64,000 bases of DNA from Camelus bactrianus (GCF_048773025.1 NC_133557.1:21530001-21594000); one strand, 5' to 3'; counted from the stretch's first letter, positions 19,930 through 30,190 are shown. Notes: generated from the letters alone by a model not told the origin. A program made the numbers and translations.

Positions 19930-20093
19930 TTTTATTTAAAATTTAAAAAAAATTTTATTTTTGGGGGGAGGTAATTAGGTTTGTTTATTTGTTTTTATTA
20001 TTATTATTTTTTAAACAGAGGTACTGGAGATTGAACCCAGGACCTCATGCATGCTAAGCATGTGCTCTACCACTTGAGCTATAAACTCCCCCT
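19930..20093 (-). mobile_element. Vic-1 SINE nested in L1
   Basis: Long minus copy including the full tail (reverse reads GGGGGGAGGTAATTAGGTTT). Flanks GGGCAATATCTTTT (19916-19929) and GGACAATATCTTTT (20094-20107) give a 14-bp duplication with one mismatch. Confidence 0.95.
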
Positions 20094-20320
20094 GGACAAT
20101 ATCTTTTAACATTTCAACACTTCTATGGGATAAATTCCACTCTTAGGAACCAATATGTAAGGATATACATGAAAGAAAATTTATGCAGTATTGTTCATAG
20201 TGGCAAAAATGGCAAACAAGTTAAATACCTATCCAGAGGAAGTGGTTGAATATATCATGATCTAGCCACACCGCAGAGTCCCACACAACCATTAAAATGC
20301 TTTCTGTTGGGGGTGGGGTC

Positions 20321-20437
20321 GAGGGAGGGTATAGCTCAGTGATTGAACACATGCTTAGCACTCACAAGGTCCTGGGTTCAACCCCAGTACCACCACTTAA
20401 AAAATAAATAAACCTAATTACCTCCCCCAACCAAAAA
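20321..20437 (+). mobile_element. Vic-1 SINE nested in L1
   Basis: Head GAGGGAGGGTATAGCTCAGT, B box GGGTTCAACCC, tail AATAAATAAACCTAATTACC. It is followed by 17 A and a TA/CA repeat. AATGCTTTCTGT before and AGTGCTCTCTGT after may be the duplicated target. Confidence 0.95.
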
Positions 20438-20506
20438 AAAAAAAAAAAAGAAATATATATATATAACATATATACACACACACATATATATATATACACA
20501 CTGTTA
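20433..20506. repeat. Poly-A then (TA)n/(CA)n microsatellite
   Basis: Run of about 17 A, then alternating AT and AC dinucleotides. Position right after a SINE tail indicates that the microsatellite grew from it. Confidence 0.95.
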
Positions 20507-20639
20507 AAAAAAGTGCTCTCTGTCATCTCACCTGGAGGGCGTTCCGCTTTCCATGTGATACCTTTAAACAAAAAAATCAGGGTGCAGGAAAATGAAGATA
20601 ACATGATCCTATTTATATAAACTCCTGTGTATCCACTGT

Positions 20640-20715
20640 ATGTACACATGTATATATGTATGTATTTGTATATCTATATGTATCCAAATACACATGTGTA
20701 TATATATATTTGCAA
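20640..20715. repeat. AT/GT-rich simple sequence
   Basis: Imperfect TATG/TATA/TGTA repeats. Short frames through it are tyrosine- and isoleucine-rich and not genes. Confidence 0.85.
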
Positions 20716-20888
20716 AAAATTACATAGGTATGGAGCAAAAGATGAGAGTATATCAACCAGAGGTGAGGAATGGAGAGGAAAAGGAGAAAAGGCAAGAGAG
20801 AAGCCAACCAGAAAAAAAAAAGAGAGAAAAAACAAAAAGATTTCGCTAGAAAAGTGAAACCCCTCAATATGTATGACACGGTCACCTT

Positions 20889-20910
20889 TATGATTTTACG
20901 TAAAATCATA
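20889..20910. promoter_or_regulatory. 22-bp palindrome with PAR-bZIP (D-box) core
   Basis: Perfect palindrome, half TATGATTTTAC. Its centre is TTACGTAA (20896-20903), the preferred site of PAR-bZIP factors (DBP, TEF, HLF) and NFIL3. Lies in non-repeat sequence. Binding is inference. Confidence 0.5.
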
Positions 20911-21404
20911 TATATGTGTAGATACACACATTAAAAACTTGAAACCATAAACTTACTTCTAATGCATTATAATCAATTAAGTCAAACTTACTGCAGAATT
21001 AAAATTACTGTTACTTTGGCTTCATCATTATCAATTAATCCGTGACAACTTCTTCGTGGGGAATGTAAAGATGCACATTTGCATGAATAGTATTTCTGGT
21101 GTATAATTTTCCACTTATTTGGCATTAGAATATGTATACATTATGATTTAAATATGAATTATTCATAATCTCCCCCAACATATATCCAGAATCCCTCGTA
21201 GTAATGTATATGATTAAATAATTAATAGAATTGCTTTACAGCACCCCTGTGCCCGAAGACCGTTCAGTCTTCGGCGGCCCAGCAACTGAGGCCCTCAGAC
21301 TGATATTTCCTTTTTTTCAATAGTTTCCCCGGACTTCTGTGATGTGCAGAATGAACTAGAAGGCAGAGAGGGAACTGTGGACAGGTGTCTGTATTTTCAC
21401 CCGC
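20911..21404. other. No repeat seen; AT-rich then CpG-containing
   Basis: AT-rich to about 21230, then a short CpG-bearing piece with a perfect 8-bp hairpin, CCGAAGAC / GTCTTCGG with a 6-nt loop, at 21253-21274. No element assigned. Confidence 0.5.
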
Positions 21405-21875
21405 TAGTCATTCCGTTAGAGGACGGCCCCACCCTCAATGCTATTCTGTCTGCTTCGCTAAATCCCCCAACTCCGGCTGTGGACCCAGGTCACAGGCCTA
21501 GCCAATCAGAAAACGCAATCCATCTGGCCACTGTGATTGGATCAGAGCTTGACACGTGACCCAAGCTGCACCAATCAGAGGATTAACTTCCTGCCCGAGC
21601 CGCTGAAAATCTTTCTCGAAATTGGGAGCAGATGTTTTTTTTTGCCACCACATTGAGGGAGTGAAGCCCACCCGGGAGAAGCTGAGAACGTGAGAAAATA
21701 GAAGATTCTGGTTGCATCTCTGAGCACCTGAGACCTGCCCGTGGTGGAAGATAGAGCTATTTCGGACGTTTTATTTCAGTTCTACAAGTTACACGTCTTC
21801 TCCCAATTTTTCACCCCTTTCGTTAGTTTGAGTTGGATTCGCTTATGGTTCAGGGAAAGAGTCCTAGGACGAGGG
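21405..21875 (+). mobile_element. LTR-like relic, family A, with promoter-like boxes
   Basis: Matches other family A copies ('ggccactgtgattggatcag', 'cacgtgacccaagctgcacc', 'gtttgagttggatt', 'gaaagagtcct'). It keeps CCAAT at 21502-21506, inverted ATTGG at 21536-21540, CCAAT at 21571-21575 and an E-box CACGTG at 21553-21558. Old fossil, no coding content. Confidence 0.75.
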
Positions 21876-21902
21876 AAGAAGAATGAAGGTCTAAGATTTA
21901 GA

Positions 21903-22051
21903 TCAGCAGTTTTCAAATCTGGCTTCGTAATAGCGAGGCCTTTGGTGCCTTAACCACAGATTCTGACTTAATTGGCCTGCGTGCGGTGCGGACCGGACAT
22001 CCGAATTTTTCTAAACTCCTAAGATGTGCAGCCAGAGTTGAGAATCACTGA
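21903..22051 (+). mobile_element. MER5A (hAT-Charlie) copy
   Basis: Begins 'cagcagttttcaaatctggc' and ends 'agagttgagaatcactg', the MER5 termini. Confidence 0.9.
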
Positions 22052-22064
22052 CTCAGGTAAGATC

Positions 22065-22212
22065 CTTCTTAAACTTCAGTGTGCATACGGAACCCCTGTG
22101 CCCTGCTTCAGAGGTTCCCATTGGAAAGGTCTGGGTGAGCCCAAGGATTTATATTTCAAACAAGTTCTCAGATAACGCTAATACTGCTGGTCCATGGACC
22201 ACATTTTGAGAA
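22065..22212 (+). mobile_element. MER5A (hAT-Charlie) copy
   Basis: 'cttaaacttcagtgtgcata', 'gggtgagcccaaggatttat', 'ctgctggtccatggaccaca', 'ttttgagaacctct'. Same orientation as its neighbour 14 bp to the left. Confidence 0.92.
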
Positions 22213-22214
22213 CC

Positions 22215-22920
22215 TCTCATCTAGAGGGCTGAGGGGAAGGAGAAGAGGGAGGGCATAGTTTACGGGGTGATGAGGGGCTTGGCAAGCCAGGCGCTAGAGC
22301 AGCGGAGGGGCATGGGGGGACAGGCACTTTTAATTAGTGTTGCTGTGAAGTTCGTTTTATGTTCTTGAGAGCAGTGCGGGGAAAATGCAATTTCTTTTTA
22401 ATTACTTTCAGCTGTTGAACTGTGTTTCTCGCATGTGACTTTCTCCAAGGATAAACCTGCATGGATATCTGAGTTCACAAGGGTTCCAGTTGTCCAGTTA
22501 CCCTCAACTGCTGTCACTTATATTTTTGTCCATTAGAAATTGGATCCAGGTGAAGGGTGGGCCGTGGAGATTTTTGTCCTATAGAGTAAATCACAGTCTA
22601 GAGAGTTAGTTCTTGCGGAAATGAGGAGATTGAGGGGGTCTCATGGAGCCAGACAAAATGACTTACCCCACAGAAACAACGTTAAGTGATTTAACACCGT
22701 ATTTTGTGTTGTTTGCGATACATCCGTTCCTCATCTGGGTTCCTTTGTCTCTTCAGATTAATGGTACTTCCATTATGGGCAGGAATCTTGGGTTCTGCTT
22801 GTTTTTCCTTTGTTCTTTATTTCGTTAAACATTTCCTTGACATTTACTATATGCCAAGCTCCATTTTGAGGCTCTGTGGATACAAATACAAATCAAAGCA
22901 AGTACTATGGCAGAGATAGC
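22215..22920. other. Mostly unassigned; weak L2 end near 22830
   Basis: Unique-looking. About 22828-22905 ('cttgacatttactatatgcc', 'gtggatacaaatacaaatca') resembles a reverse L2 3' end. Confidence 0.45.
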
Positions 22921-23360
22921 CGGTTTGACACTGATAACCCTCTTCCTCTTCTTTCTTTAGTAATAGAACTCACGAGTTCTATCTGGCACATAATTGTCCT
23001 GTTGATGACTATACTTCTGATCTTCTTTTGAATCTAAGCATTCATGTGACTAAGTTCTGAGATGTTCGTGTGAGTTTATGTAAAATGTGAGCAGAAATGA
23101 TGCATGCTCCTTCCAGGTCTATTTAAAATAATGAGTATGTTCTCTCTGTGCCCTTTCTCCTACCGTTTACCACTGACTGGGTTGAAGATGTGATGGCAGG
23201 AATTAGAGAAGATACCTTGCACCCAGATATTGAAGCTGTGTGTTGAGGTTGTCAATGTTTCTACCCTAGAACCACCTAAGCCTGGATTAAGTGAGAGAGA
23301 AATAGACTTGATTTTGTTTCAGCTGATGGCAGCCTAGATTGTACCCAAACTAGTAACTTT
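22920..23360 (+). mobile_element. Ancient LTR-like relic, family B
   Basis: 'cattcatgtgactaagttct', 'agcagaaatgatgcatgctcc', 'ttccaggtctatttaaaata' and 'gaagatgtgatggcaggaat' match the family. Old, non-coding. Confidence 0.7.
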
Positions 23361-23401
23361 CTGACCTCTACTTCTAGTGAAAGAGACGAAAGAGGCAGTT
23401 A

Positions 23402-23440
23402 CAAAAAAAAAAAAAAAAAAAAGAAAGAAAGAAGAAGAAG
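23402..23440. repeat. Poly-A / (GAAA)n / (GAA)n
   Basis: About 20 A followed by GAAAGAAAGAAGAAGAAG. Confidence 0.95.
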
Positions 23441-23599
23441 TGTGACAAGTACTGAAATAGAGATAACCCCGTGGTGTTGTGGGGCTATAAATTGAAGCTT
23501 GCTCACATAGGCTGGGGTACCTATTGATGGAAGGCTAATTGAAGATCACTGAAAAGGATCCCCACAGATGGAAACTGGAGTAGGGTCGGACACTTGATC

Positions 23600-24185
23600 A
23601 ATTAGGATCCTTTGGCTTTAAGTAACAGCAACAACAAAATCCAACAAGGACTATCTTTAAAGGGTCATTCATTTATTCAACAAATGTTTACCTATCACCT
23701 ACTATGTTCTTGACACTGCTTAGGTGCTGCTGATATGGCAGTGATTAAAACAGACAAAAACCCCTAAATCAAAACAAAACTCTGCCCTCATGGATCTTTT
23801 GATCTAGTGGGGAGAGATTTATTATCTCATAAAACAAGAAATCCAAGATAGGTGGTCTTGGGCTGGTGGATACAGAAGTTCAACAATGTCTTCAAGGACC
23901 CACATTCTTTCCATCTCTTCACTCTGCCATCTTCAGTGTGTAGGCTTTATGCTTAGCCTTGTAACCTCATGGTTGTAAGATGGCTGCCACTGCTCCAGGT
24001 ATTACATTGCATGCACATTAACCCAGTGAAGTTGAAGAATGGAGACTGTTTCCTCCTATGCTGCTCTTTTTTAATTATCTAAGAGGAAAACTATCAGAAG
24101 TCCTTAGCAGACTTCAGGTCCCATTTTCTAGAATCGTATCACATTCCTGATAAAATCACTAGCAAAGAGAAGGTAACAACCATAA
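23600..24185 (-). mobile_element. LTR-like relic, family B, with nested L2
   Basis: 'ggctttaagtaacagcaaca', 'aaacaagaaatccaagatag', 'catggttgtaagatggctgc' and 'cactgctccaggtattacat' follow the reversed family B order. An L2 end sits at 23664-23815 within it, so either the L2 inserted late or the relic is composite. Confidence 0.6.
23664..23815 (-). mobile_element. L2 LINE 3' end
   Basis: 'cattcatttattcaacaaat', 'gtttacctatcacctactat', 'atatggcagtgattaaaaca', 'tgccctcatggatcttttga'. Confidence 0.9.
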
Positions 24186-24196
24186 GTGGCTTAAGT

Positions 24197-24647
24197 CAGT
24201 GGTTCTCAAACTCTTAAAAATTATTAATGACCCCAAGGAGTCTTAGTTAGTGTGGTTATATCAATTGATATTTACTGTGTTAGAAGTTAAAACTGAAAAA
24301 TTTAAATACATGTGTTTATTGGTTCATTTAAAGTTACCCTTTACGTGTTAACATAAATAACAATTTTTGATGAAAAATACTGTATTTTCCAAAACCCCAA
24401 AAATTAGTGAAAAAAGGGCATCGTTTTACATTTTTCTTTGTCTCTTTAATTTCTAGCTTAATAGAAGAAGCTGGATTCTAATTTTTTATTCTACATTCAG
24501 TTCATTGTGATATGTTGTTTTGCTTGAAATATATGACGAAATTCTGTCCTCACGCATACATTTTTGCAAAAAGGAGGATCTCTTGGACCCCTTGGAAGGG
24601 TCTTGAGGACCTTCAAGGATTCCTGGACCACAGTTTGAAAATCACTG
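24197..24647 (+). mobile_element. hAT-Charlie DNA transposon, both ends present
   Basis: Starts CAGTGGTTCTCAAACTCTTA and ends ACAGTTTGAAAATCACTG, inverted terminal repeats of the Charlie type. The interior has 'aacataaataacaatttttga' and 'cttaatagaagaagctggat'. About 450 bp, internally deleted and non-autonomous. Confidence 0.85.
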
Positions 24648-24844
24648 GTATACGTCAATCAAAACTCACTTCCTGAGCTATGAAGGGGCTTAGCTCTCAC
24701 GCCTAACTCCACACAGCTCAACCTCCATGTAAACACATGGCTGCTTCCATTCTTGAACAAAATCACAATTCCCTTAGCAAGGAGAAAGGAGAGCAACAAT
24801 TGGGTAGGCAACCCGCAGTGTTTGCCACACATTGCTCTGTAGCG

Positions 24845-25240
24845 GTGGTTTTCAAACTTATTAGACTGTATCCCACAGGAAGAAATATATTTTACATACA
24901 CTACACACATGCATACAACACAAAGAAAAGTTTTATACAACAATACTTGGTCTCACTACATGCAGTACACTTTGATATTTTCTATTCTCTCTATTCTGTC
25001 CCATTAAAAGAGGAAGTGCTGAGGGGGAGGGTATAGCTCAAGTGGTAGAGTGCTTGCTTAGCACACACGAGGTCCTGGGTTCAATCCCCAGTACCTCTTC
25101 CAAATATAAATAAATAAATAAACCCAATTACCTCCTCCTCGTAAAACAAAAGAAAAAAAAAGTGCTGGCCATAACCCATTAAATTTATTTCATGACTCAT
25201 TAGTGGGTCATGATCGTTGGTGTGAAAAATACTGCTCTCT
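24845..25240 (+). mobile_element. hAT-type MITE split by a SINE
   Basis: 'ggtggttttcaaacttatta', 'cagtacactttgatattttc', then after the SINE 'taacccattaaatttatttc' and 'cattagtgggtcatgatcg'. Two more copies of this family lie at 46375 and 62925. Confidence 0.8.
25022..25159 (+). mobile_element. Vic-1 SINE nested in hAT element
   Basis: One of the better-kept heads (GAGGGTATAGCTCAAGTGGT, GAGGTCCTGGGTTCAATCCC). AAGTGCTG at 25014-25021 and 25160-25167 flanks it. Confidence 0.96.
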
Positions 25241-25384
25241 AGGGACTTGTTGATTGATTGGATAGAGGCACTGGACTGAGGTATCCAAGAGGAGGGAGTT
25301 AAATAAGAATTGTCTCAAAACTGACCAGAGAAATTCCCTGAGATCCCCTTGTTGATCTGCCTTTTTCCTTATTGCCTTTATTAA

Positions 25385-25860
25385 TTTCTTTATGTTTATT
25401 AGGGGGAAGTAGACTCAACTCAAACAGTCTTAAGTTAAAAAGAAATTTATTGACTCACAGAATTGGAAAGCCCAGTAGTTTCTTGAGCTTCAGGCACAGG
25501 TGGAACCAGGTGCTCAAATGATGGGTATCTGTCAGTCTCCACCTATAAATTCCTATGCCGTCTGTGTTGGCATCAGTCTCAGGCAATAGTGGCCCCCTTC
25601 AGCTGCTCAACTTTAAAAACTACAAAGGAAAGCAAACTGTATCTTCCCAGTAGTTCTAGAAAAATACCCCAGGGCTGTTGCTCACTGGCCAAGGCTGGAT
25701 TGTGTGTCTGCCTTAGGAAGGGGATGTCGAGGTCAGACTCATCTGAGCCATGTGAGATGAGAGTGGATTGGCAGGAACTCTCCAGTGAAGAATTGGGAAG
25801 CTGTTGCTTGAAGAAGGGGAGAGGATTTTGAGCAGGCAAAATCAGTGGATGGTCACTACC
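25385..25860 (-). mobile_element. Ancient LTR-like relic, family A
   Basis: 'gtcttaagttaaaaagaaat', 'ttattgactcacagaattgg', 'gtgttggcatcagtctcagg' and 'gagagtggattggcagg' follow reversed family A. Confidence 0.7.
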
Positions 25861-26029
25861 CCAAGTGTTATGAGGAAAGAGAAGGTGTTAGGTCTTGAGC
25901 AACATTATATTCCCAATGACTGGCACAGACTAAGCTCAGCAAATACTTTTTGTAAGAACAAGTCCAATTTTGTTTGTATGACAGAGTACACTGAGCCAAT
26001 CTGCTTGTTTAAAAGAAGGTCTGCAAGGT

Positions 26030-27205
26030 AAAAGAAGTCAGGATAGACAAATAGATCAATGGAAGAGACTAGAGAGACCAGTTTAGATGGATACATACAT
26101 GGCAAACTTATTTTCAACGAAAGCACCAAGGGAACTCAATGAGGCGAAAAAAAAGAGTTTTGTTTTTCAATAAATGTTGCTGGAACAATTGGACGTTCAT
26201 CTGGAAAAAAAAAATGATCCCTGCCTCACACCATACATGAAAAATAGTTGAGCTGGATCATAACCTTAAACATAAAAGCTAAAATTATAAGCTCCTAGAA
26301 GAGATTGTAGGACCCACTTGGGAAAGACAAAGATTTCTTAAATAGGATACCATAAGCACTAATCATAAAAGGAAAAATTTATAAATTGGACTTCACTGAA
26401 ATTATGAAAATTCTGCTCTTTATAATTCACTGTTAAGAAAACAAAAAGCCACTGAATTATATACTTTAAAATGGTTAAAATGGTGAATTTTACGTAATGT
26501 GAATCTTATGCAAATTAAAAAAAATTAGTAAGTATCATATTGCTTGATTGCAAAACTGTAGGCTTCTCAAGCACATAGAATATTATAAATTATATTGTCA
26601 AGACAACTAGGAAACAAAATTAAATCCCTCTAAAGAAAGAAAGAAAATGAAAAGGAAAGCCACAGACTTAGAGAAAATATTCATAATACATAGATCTGAC
26701 AAAGGAATTGTACCTAGAATATATAAAGAACCTTTACAACCAAATAACATGAAGATGAGCCAACGAAAATATTGGATAAGAAGTTTGAACAGACACTTCA
26801 CAGAAGAAGATGTATGAATGTCCAATAAGTGCATGAAAAAATACTCAACATCATTATCATCAGAGAAATGCAAGCTAAAACTGTAAGTAAAGGCCGTTAC
26901 ATACCTGTAAGAAGGACTTAATAATAATAATAAAACCAGACAATACTAAGTGGTGTCAAGGATGTGGAGCACTTGGAACTCTCATTCATTGCTGGTGGGA
27001 ATGCAAAATGGTATACAGTGGTGGAAATGAGTTTGACATTTTCTTATAAAGTTATACAGATATCATATGACTTAGCAGTCATATCTAGATAGTCTGTGTC
27101 TTGATTGTGATGGTGGTTACATGACTACATACATTTGTCAAAACTCACAAAACTAAAAAGGGTGAGTTTTACTGTATGTAAATTAGACCTCAATAAACCT
27201 GATGA
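26030..27205 (+). mobile_element. L1 LINE, ORF2 end to 3' UTR pieces
   Basis: 'aatagatcaatggaagagac', 'ttgttgctggaac'-type blocks, 'aaattggacttcactgaaat', an early 3' UTR-like piece at about 26452-26527, then again ORF2-like 'acaccttcacagaagaagat' blocks and 'cattgctggtgggaatgcaa', ending 'attagacctcaataaacctg'. Probably two joined or rearranged L1 fragments. No intact frame. Confidence 0.93.
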
Positions 27206-27224
27206 CTTTAAAACAAATGAGCAG

Positions 27225-27535
27225 AAAACAATTGACACTGACAAGTAATGGTGAGGATGTAGAGTGAGTAGAATCCTATATCGTTCATTGATGGGGGTAT
27301 AAATGGTACAACCACTTTGGAAAACTTTTTGGTGATTTCCTATAAACATACATTTAACTTACAACAGAGCAATCTCACTCCTAAATATGCACCGAAGGTA
27401 AATGAGTGCATGTGTGCACACAGGCTTGGACAACAATATTCAGAGCAACTCTTAACATCATAGCCAAAACAGGAAGCCAACCAAATGTCCATCAGTTCGT
27501 GAGTGGATAAACAAATTGTGGTGTGTTAATATAGG
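27225..27535 (+). mobile_element. L1 LINE fragment
   Basis: A second pass over the same L1 region: 'ggtacaaccactttggaaaa', 'tccatcagttcgtgagtgga', 'taaacaaattgtggtgtgtt'. Confidence 0.9.
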
Positions 27536-27540
27536 GACTT

Positions 27541-27630
27541 AATTTTGTTCACTTCTGTCTCCCCAGTACCTAGAATAGTTGCCTGCTTGGCACATAGTAG
27601 GGTGCTTAATAAAACTATGTTGTGATGGCT
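27541..27630 (+). mobile_element. L2 LINE 3' end
   Basis: 'ttcacttctgtctccccagt', 'acctagaatagttgcctgct', 'tggcacatagtagggtgctt'. Confidence 0.9.
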
Positions 27631-27639
27631 GTTGATTCT

Positions 27640-28734
27640 AAAATTTGAATAAACAGCGTCTATATGAATATGATTATGTAAATATTTTCCACTGCAGAGC
27701 AACTATGTTATTGGGCTGATATAAAGGGAAATGGAACTTCCTCCATGGTCCCAGGGCTCCAGTAGCACCTTCTCCCACTGTCTCAAAATGTGGCAGCACC
27801 ATTCTACCAATAATGGATCGGAGCTGCCACATACCAGCTCACAGAAACTGCCGGTACACATCTCTCCCCAACTCTACACTCAGTGACCTCATGTTGGCAG
27901 CTTGAAATTGGCCATAGTAGGAGTACTTGCATCCCCAAATTGGAAAACGAGACATACCAGGGCTTCTTTCCAAGAGCCAGTTGTTGACCACTTACTAGCA
28001 CATCACTGCTTACTCCTGTCCCTAATCCCTGGCTGCCTCCTGGTGTCCTTTTAGCTTCTGAGTTCTTCCATCATGTGTAACAATTCCCCCACACTAAATT
28101 CCTATTGTGAGTATTTAAAATACACTGGTTTCTGTCTTTACTAACAAGGCACTCAACTTGTTGAGAGAAGGGATGCATTTCTTTACTTTTTGCTTTTAGA
28201 ACATTTGGGTCTTTAGTAACATAATTTGTGGAAAGTCTGCTTTCTTCTCCATAGCTTTTCTCATAGAACCTGCTGACTTCATGTGCTGAGTTCTTGCTCT
28301 TCCTGGGCCATATGACATGCATTCTTAGGTTAATTCCACCGTCTCTTGCATGCCGTGTCTTCTGCTTGTTTTTGGTTTCCCCTTTCAATTTTCTGGCATG
28401 TATCTTGAATTCATTTTTGTTAGAAGGGTTATGATTTTTAGATATGGAAATACAGATTAAAAGCACTTTTTGCTTAAAAACTTGAGCTCCGTATTCTGAA
28501 GGATTTCTTTGCCCTGATATTTCTAAACACTAATTTGGCCTTTGGCCATGTTTATTCTGTTTTCTAGCATATACATGAATATACTTTTCCCCCCCAGTAA
28601 CCGTATTTTTAATTTCCAAATTTGTGTTCTGAGGTGCCTTGTTGAAATAAAGTTGGAGATGACAATGCTTATATCTATAGACAAAATGTGGCAAAAAAAC
28701 TTTTTGTATAAACAGCATTGAATAACAATAATCA
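27640..28734. other. No recognised feature in about 1.1 kb
   Basis: No repeat named. A 131-codon minus-strand frame at 28071-28466 has no recognisable domain and a lysine- and asparagine-rich composition typical of AT-rich non-coding DNA. Confidence 0.45.
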
Positions 28735-28750
28735 AAATAATAACTGTCTT

Positions 28751-28850
28751 ATGAAAACGAACACATGTATGTATATGTATGACTGAAACATGCTGTGCAC
28801 CAGAAACTGACACAACATTGTAAACTGACTGCACTACAATTAAAAATAAT
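28751..28850 (+). mobile_element. Very short young L1 insertion with TSD
   Basis: 100 bp of L1 3' end ('gtatatgtatgactgaaaca', 'aactgacacaacattgtaaa') of the type found in cetartiodactyls. Flanked by perfect 15-bp AATAATAACTGTCTT copies at 28736-28750 and 28851-28865. Extreme 5' truncation. Confidence 0.9.
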
Positions 28851-28871
28851 AATAATAACTGTCTTTCACAC

Positions 28872-28955
28872 ATACTGTGTTGGTGAGGCTACAGGAAACC
28901 AGACACTGGGATCCATTAGTAGTACAAAATGATACAACTTCTATGGGGAATTGAC
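28872..28955 (+). mobile_element. L1 LINE fragment
   Basis: 'gttggtgaggctacaggaaa' and 'gatacaacttctatggggaa' match the L1 ORF2 3' portion. Confidence 0.7.
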
Positions 28956-29030
28956 TTTTCTGAATCTCAGTTTCCCCATCTGTAAAATGGGTATAAACAC
29001 AGTACCAGATTCTCACCTTTGCTATATTGA
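28956..29030 (+). mobile_element. MIR SINE core
   Basis: 'aatctcagtttccccatctg' followed by 'taaaatgggtataaacacag'. Confidence 0.85.
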
Positions 29031-29184
29031 ATATTATTCTCTTTTTGCTACAAATGGGAGTTGAGATGAATTCCATGTGGTCAGGATTCCTTGTAGATTT
29101 AGACTCCCCTTCTATACATTGGAGTTTTCTTCCTTTATTTATACACCGTATTTATTCATCACCCACTATGTGCCTGTCAACCTA

Positions 29185-29275
29185 GAGGAAAGAGGGCTCA
29201 GGTTCAAATCCCAGCTCTGCTGTTGCTTACTTAAGTGGCTTGAGCCTCTGAAGCTTGGTTTCAGTAAAGGAGGCT
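29185..29275 (+). mobile_element. MIR SINE 5' half
   Basis: 'gggctcaggttcaaatccca' and 'gctctgctgttgcttactta'. A reverse L2-like end ('cacccactatgtgcctg') lies just left, about 29135-29180. Confidence 0.75.
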
Positions 29276-29289
29276 GCTAAAACTTGCTT

Positions 29290-30190
29290 CAAAGTGAAAA
29301 TGAAAGGAGAGAAAAATAAGCAAAGGGAAAATTAAAAACGTAAGGAGAAGGTTGAAGAAGAGAATGATCTACAAAACCCGAGCATATGGCAGGTATTTCA
29401 TGGTTGTTTGTCCACACCGCCCGCCGCCCCGCCCTCTCTTTGGAACGCAGAGCAGAACCGCAAGTTGTGTTTGAGATGTTCTTCCTCTGTTCCTTGGCTG
29501 AATTGAACTTGAGCTGCTTCCTCTCTCCTTAAATATCCTTTCCTCTGGACAGGATGTTCCCGAAGGAGGCCACGAAGCAGAACATCTCGGCTAACTTTAG
29601 TTTGCTATTTTCAGCCTGAATTTCTTCCTGGGCAAATCAACCACGGACAGAATATCTTCCCTAGGTTGGACGTTCCTTGCACGATGCCCCAGGGTCTTGT
29701 GGGATGCAAATCTTAGCTTCACTAAGATCTGAGCCTTAAGTCCAGGTGTATATCTGGGTTAGGGCACCTCATCTAGTCTAAAACACCCTGAACTGCAGAA
29801 GGTAGGGCAAGATGAATGTAATTCCTAGATTCCTTTTTCTGATGCAGGTAAGAAAAAAAACCTGAAAAAAGCCAACAAACCAAAAAAAGAACCTCCTCAG
29901 ACTTGTCCCTTTAGGGGACTGAAAAGCTGGGGTACTTACCCACTGCCTCCTCTGTCCCATCAGTTGAGGATGATCCCTAGTGACACCAAGTCCCTGGCAC
30001 TTTTTCTGGCTGCAGCTGATGCTGGAGACAGCAAGCAGGCTAAGAGGCCCAAGTGTGTCAAGTGGAGGCTGACAGCAAGCCAGTACTGTCCACTGTACTT
30101 GGAACCGACCTCAGAGGTGAGCCAAGGGGATTTGGCACGGGGCACCAACAGCACTGGCTATCGAGAGAATACATATGTTGGCTTGTAGAA
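29290..30190. other. Unassigned, with a short GC-box patch
   Basis: At about 29418-29445 lies CCGCCCGCCGCCCCGCCCTC, with Sp1-type GC boxes. About 29960-30180 looks like an old repeat I cannot name. No promoter can be supported from one GC box cluster. Confidence 0.4.

Larger units (their letters stand above)
19851..20640 (+). mobile_element. Old L1 3' end pieces around two SINEs
   Basis: 'gggataaattccactcttag', 'gtattgttcatagtggcaaa', 'accattaaaatgctttctg' and 'gcaggaaaatgaagataaca' fit an L1M 3' region. Two Vic-1 copies in opposite directions sit in it. Confidence 0.75.

Noticed and set aside
20640-20927. Frames rich in Tyr/Ile/Cys on both strands.
   Set aside because: Translated TATA/TGTA simple repeats.
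28071-28466. 131-codon minus frame.
   Set aside because: AT-rich DNA with Lys/Asn bias, no recognisable motif, and no supporting neighbours.
29400-29450. CpG-island promoter at the GC-box patch.
   Set aside because: Only about 30 bp are GC-rich. No island, no initiator context and no nearby exon.
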